A stretch of DNA of 64,000 nucleotides. Source: Streptomyces formicae (GTDB taxonomy: Bacteria > Actinomycetota > Actinomycetes > Streptomycetales > Streptomycetaceae). The stretch lies in the NCBI RefSeq assembly GCF_002556545.1, contig NZ_CP022685.1, forward strand, positions 8,658,001 to 8,722,000, given 5' to 3'. Each line of letters opens with the position of its first letter. The first letter of the stretch is position 1. The notes beneath the pieces were generated by a model. The model was given only the letters and a program-made list of their open reading frames with translations. It was not told the origin of the DNA and searched no databases. Position numbers and translations under genes: made by a program. Shown one piece after another: positions 63,904 through 64,000 of this stretch.

Positions 63904-64000
63904 GGGCGCCCCCTCCCGCCGCCGGGGGAGCCAATGTAGAGCCGCCCGGGGCGAGCGGTCAGCGTTCCACCAACATCCGTTGAAGTTCCCGCGCCGCGCG

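Noticed and set aside
1..64000. tRNA genes, rRNA, CRISPR arrays, insertion sequences, phage or attachment sites
   Set aside because: No TPsiC-arm-like sequence in a cloverleaf context, no spaced direct repeats of CRISPR type and no transposase or integrase family sequence were seen.

Overview
The window is about 64 kb of very GC-rich DNA with actinomycete codon use. It has Streptomyces-type gene families throughout (DUF6777 lipoprotein, SCO0930-type lipoprotein, DUF574 methyltransferase, RmdA-like c-di-GMP protein, class F sortase). Two rare TTA codons, both in regulators, also point to a Streptomyces chromosome. I see no rRNA, tRNA, CRISPR array, insertion sequence or phage gene.

Left part (1-20466): a glycan-utilisation island. 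A truncated GH29 alpha-L-fucosidase and an F420-type reductase/hemerythrin fusion lead into a LacI-regulated CUT1 importer with a GH5 glycosidase and a GH38 alpha-mannosidase. Twin operators lie between the LacI gene and the importer. A divergent GntR/FCD regulator then faces a CUT2 sugar importer (binding protein, double ATPase, permease). Five tightly overlapping enzyme genes follow, which together make up most of the oxidative L-fucose pathway: fuconate dehydratase, SDR, aldo/keto reductase, mutarotase and lactonase-type amidohydrolase. The whole looks designed for fucosylated, mannose-rich glycans.

Middle (20454-33714): a lipase-maturation-factor-like membrane protein and a DUF6777 lipoprotein precede a three-gene block. 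That block is a LAL-type LuxR regulator, a type I DAHP synthase and a StrR-like regulator. Both regulators carry a TTA codon. It resembles the control and precursor-supply module of aromatic secondary-metabolite clusters, but no biosynthetic genes are visible here. A PAS-GAF-PP2C-HATPase signalling protein, an Fpg/Nei glycosylase and an orphan zinc-finger anti-sigma-like gene follow.

Second sugar locus (34005-43165): a CapA-type lipoprotein, a large GH123-like protein, a ROK regulator and an Lpl-type CUT1 importer. Neither CUT1 system has its own ATPase, so a shared MsiK-type ATPase is expected elsewhere.

Right part (43172-64000): amino-acid permease, universal stress protein, LysX, polysaccharide deacetylase, and a class F sortase beside two paralogous cell-surface proteins without LPXTG. 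A membrane esterase, polyprenol-phosphate mannose synthase, DUF4239 protein and proline-rich protein come next. The window ends with an SCO0930-type lipoprotein, a DUF574 methyltransferase, an RmdA-like GGDEF/EAL protein, a double VOC protein and a large DUF6185-like membrane protein. Many convergent pairs overlap or share a palindrome that contains both stop codons.
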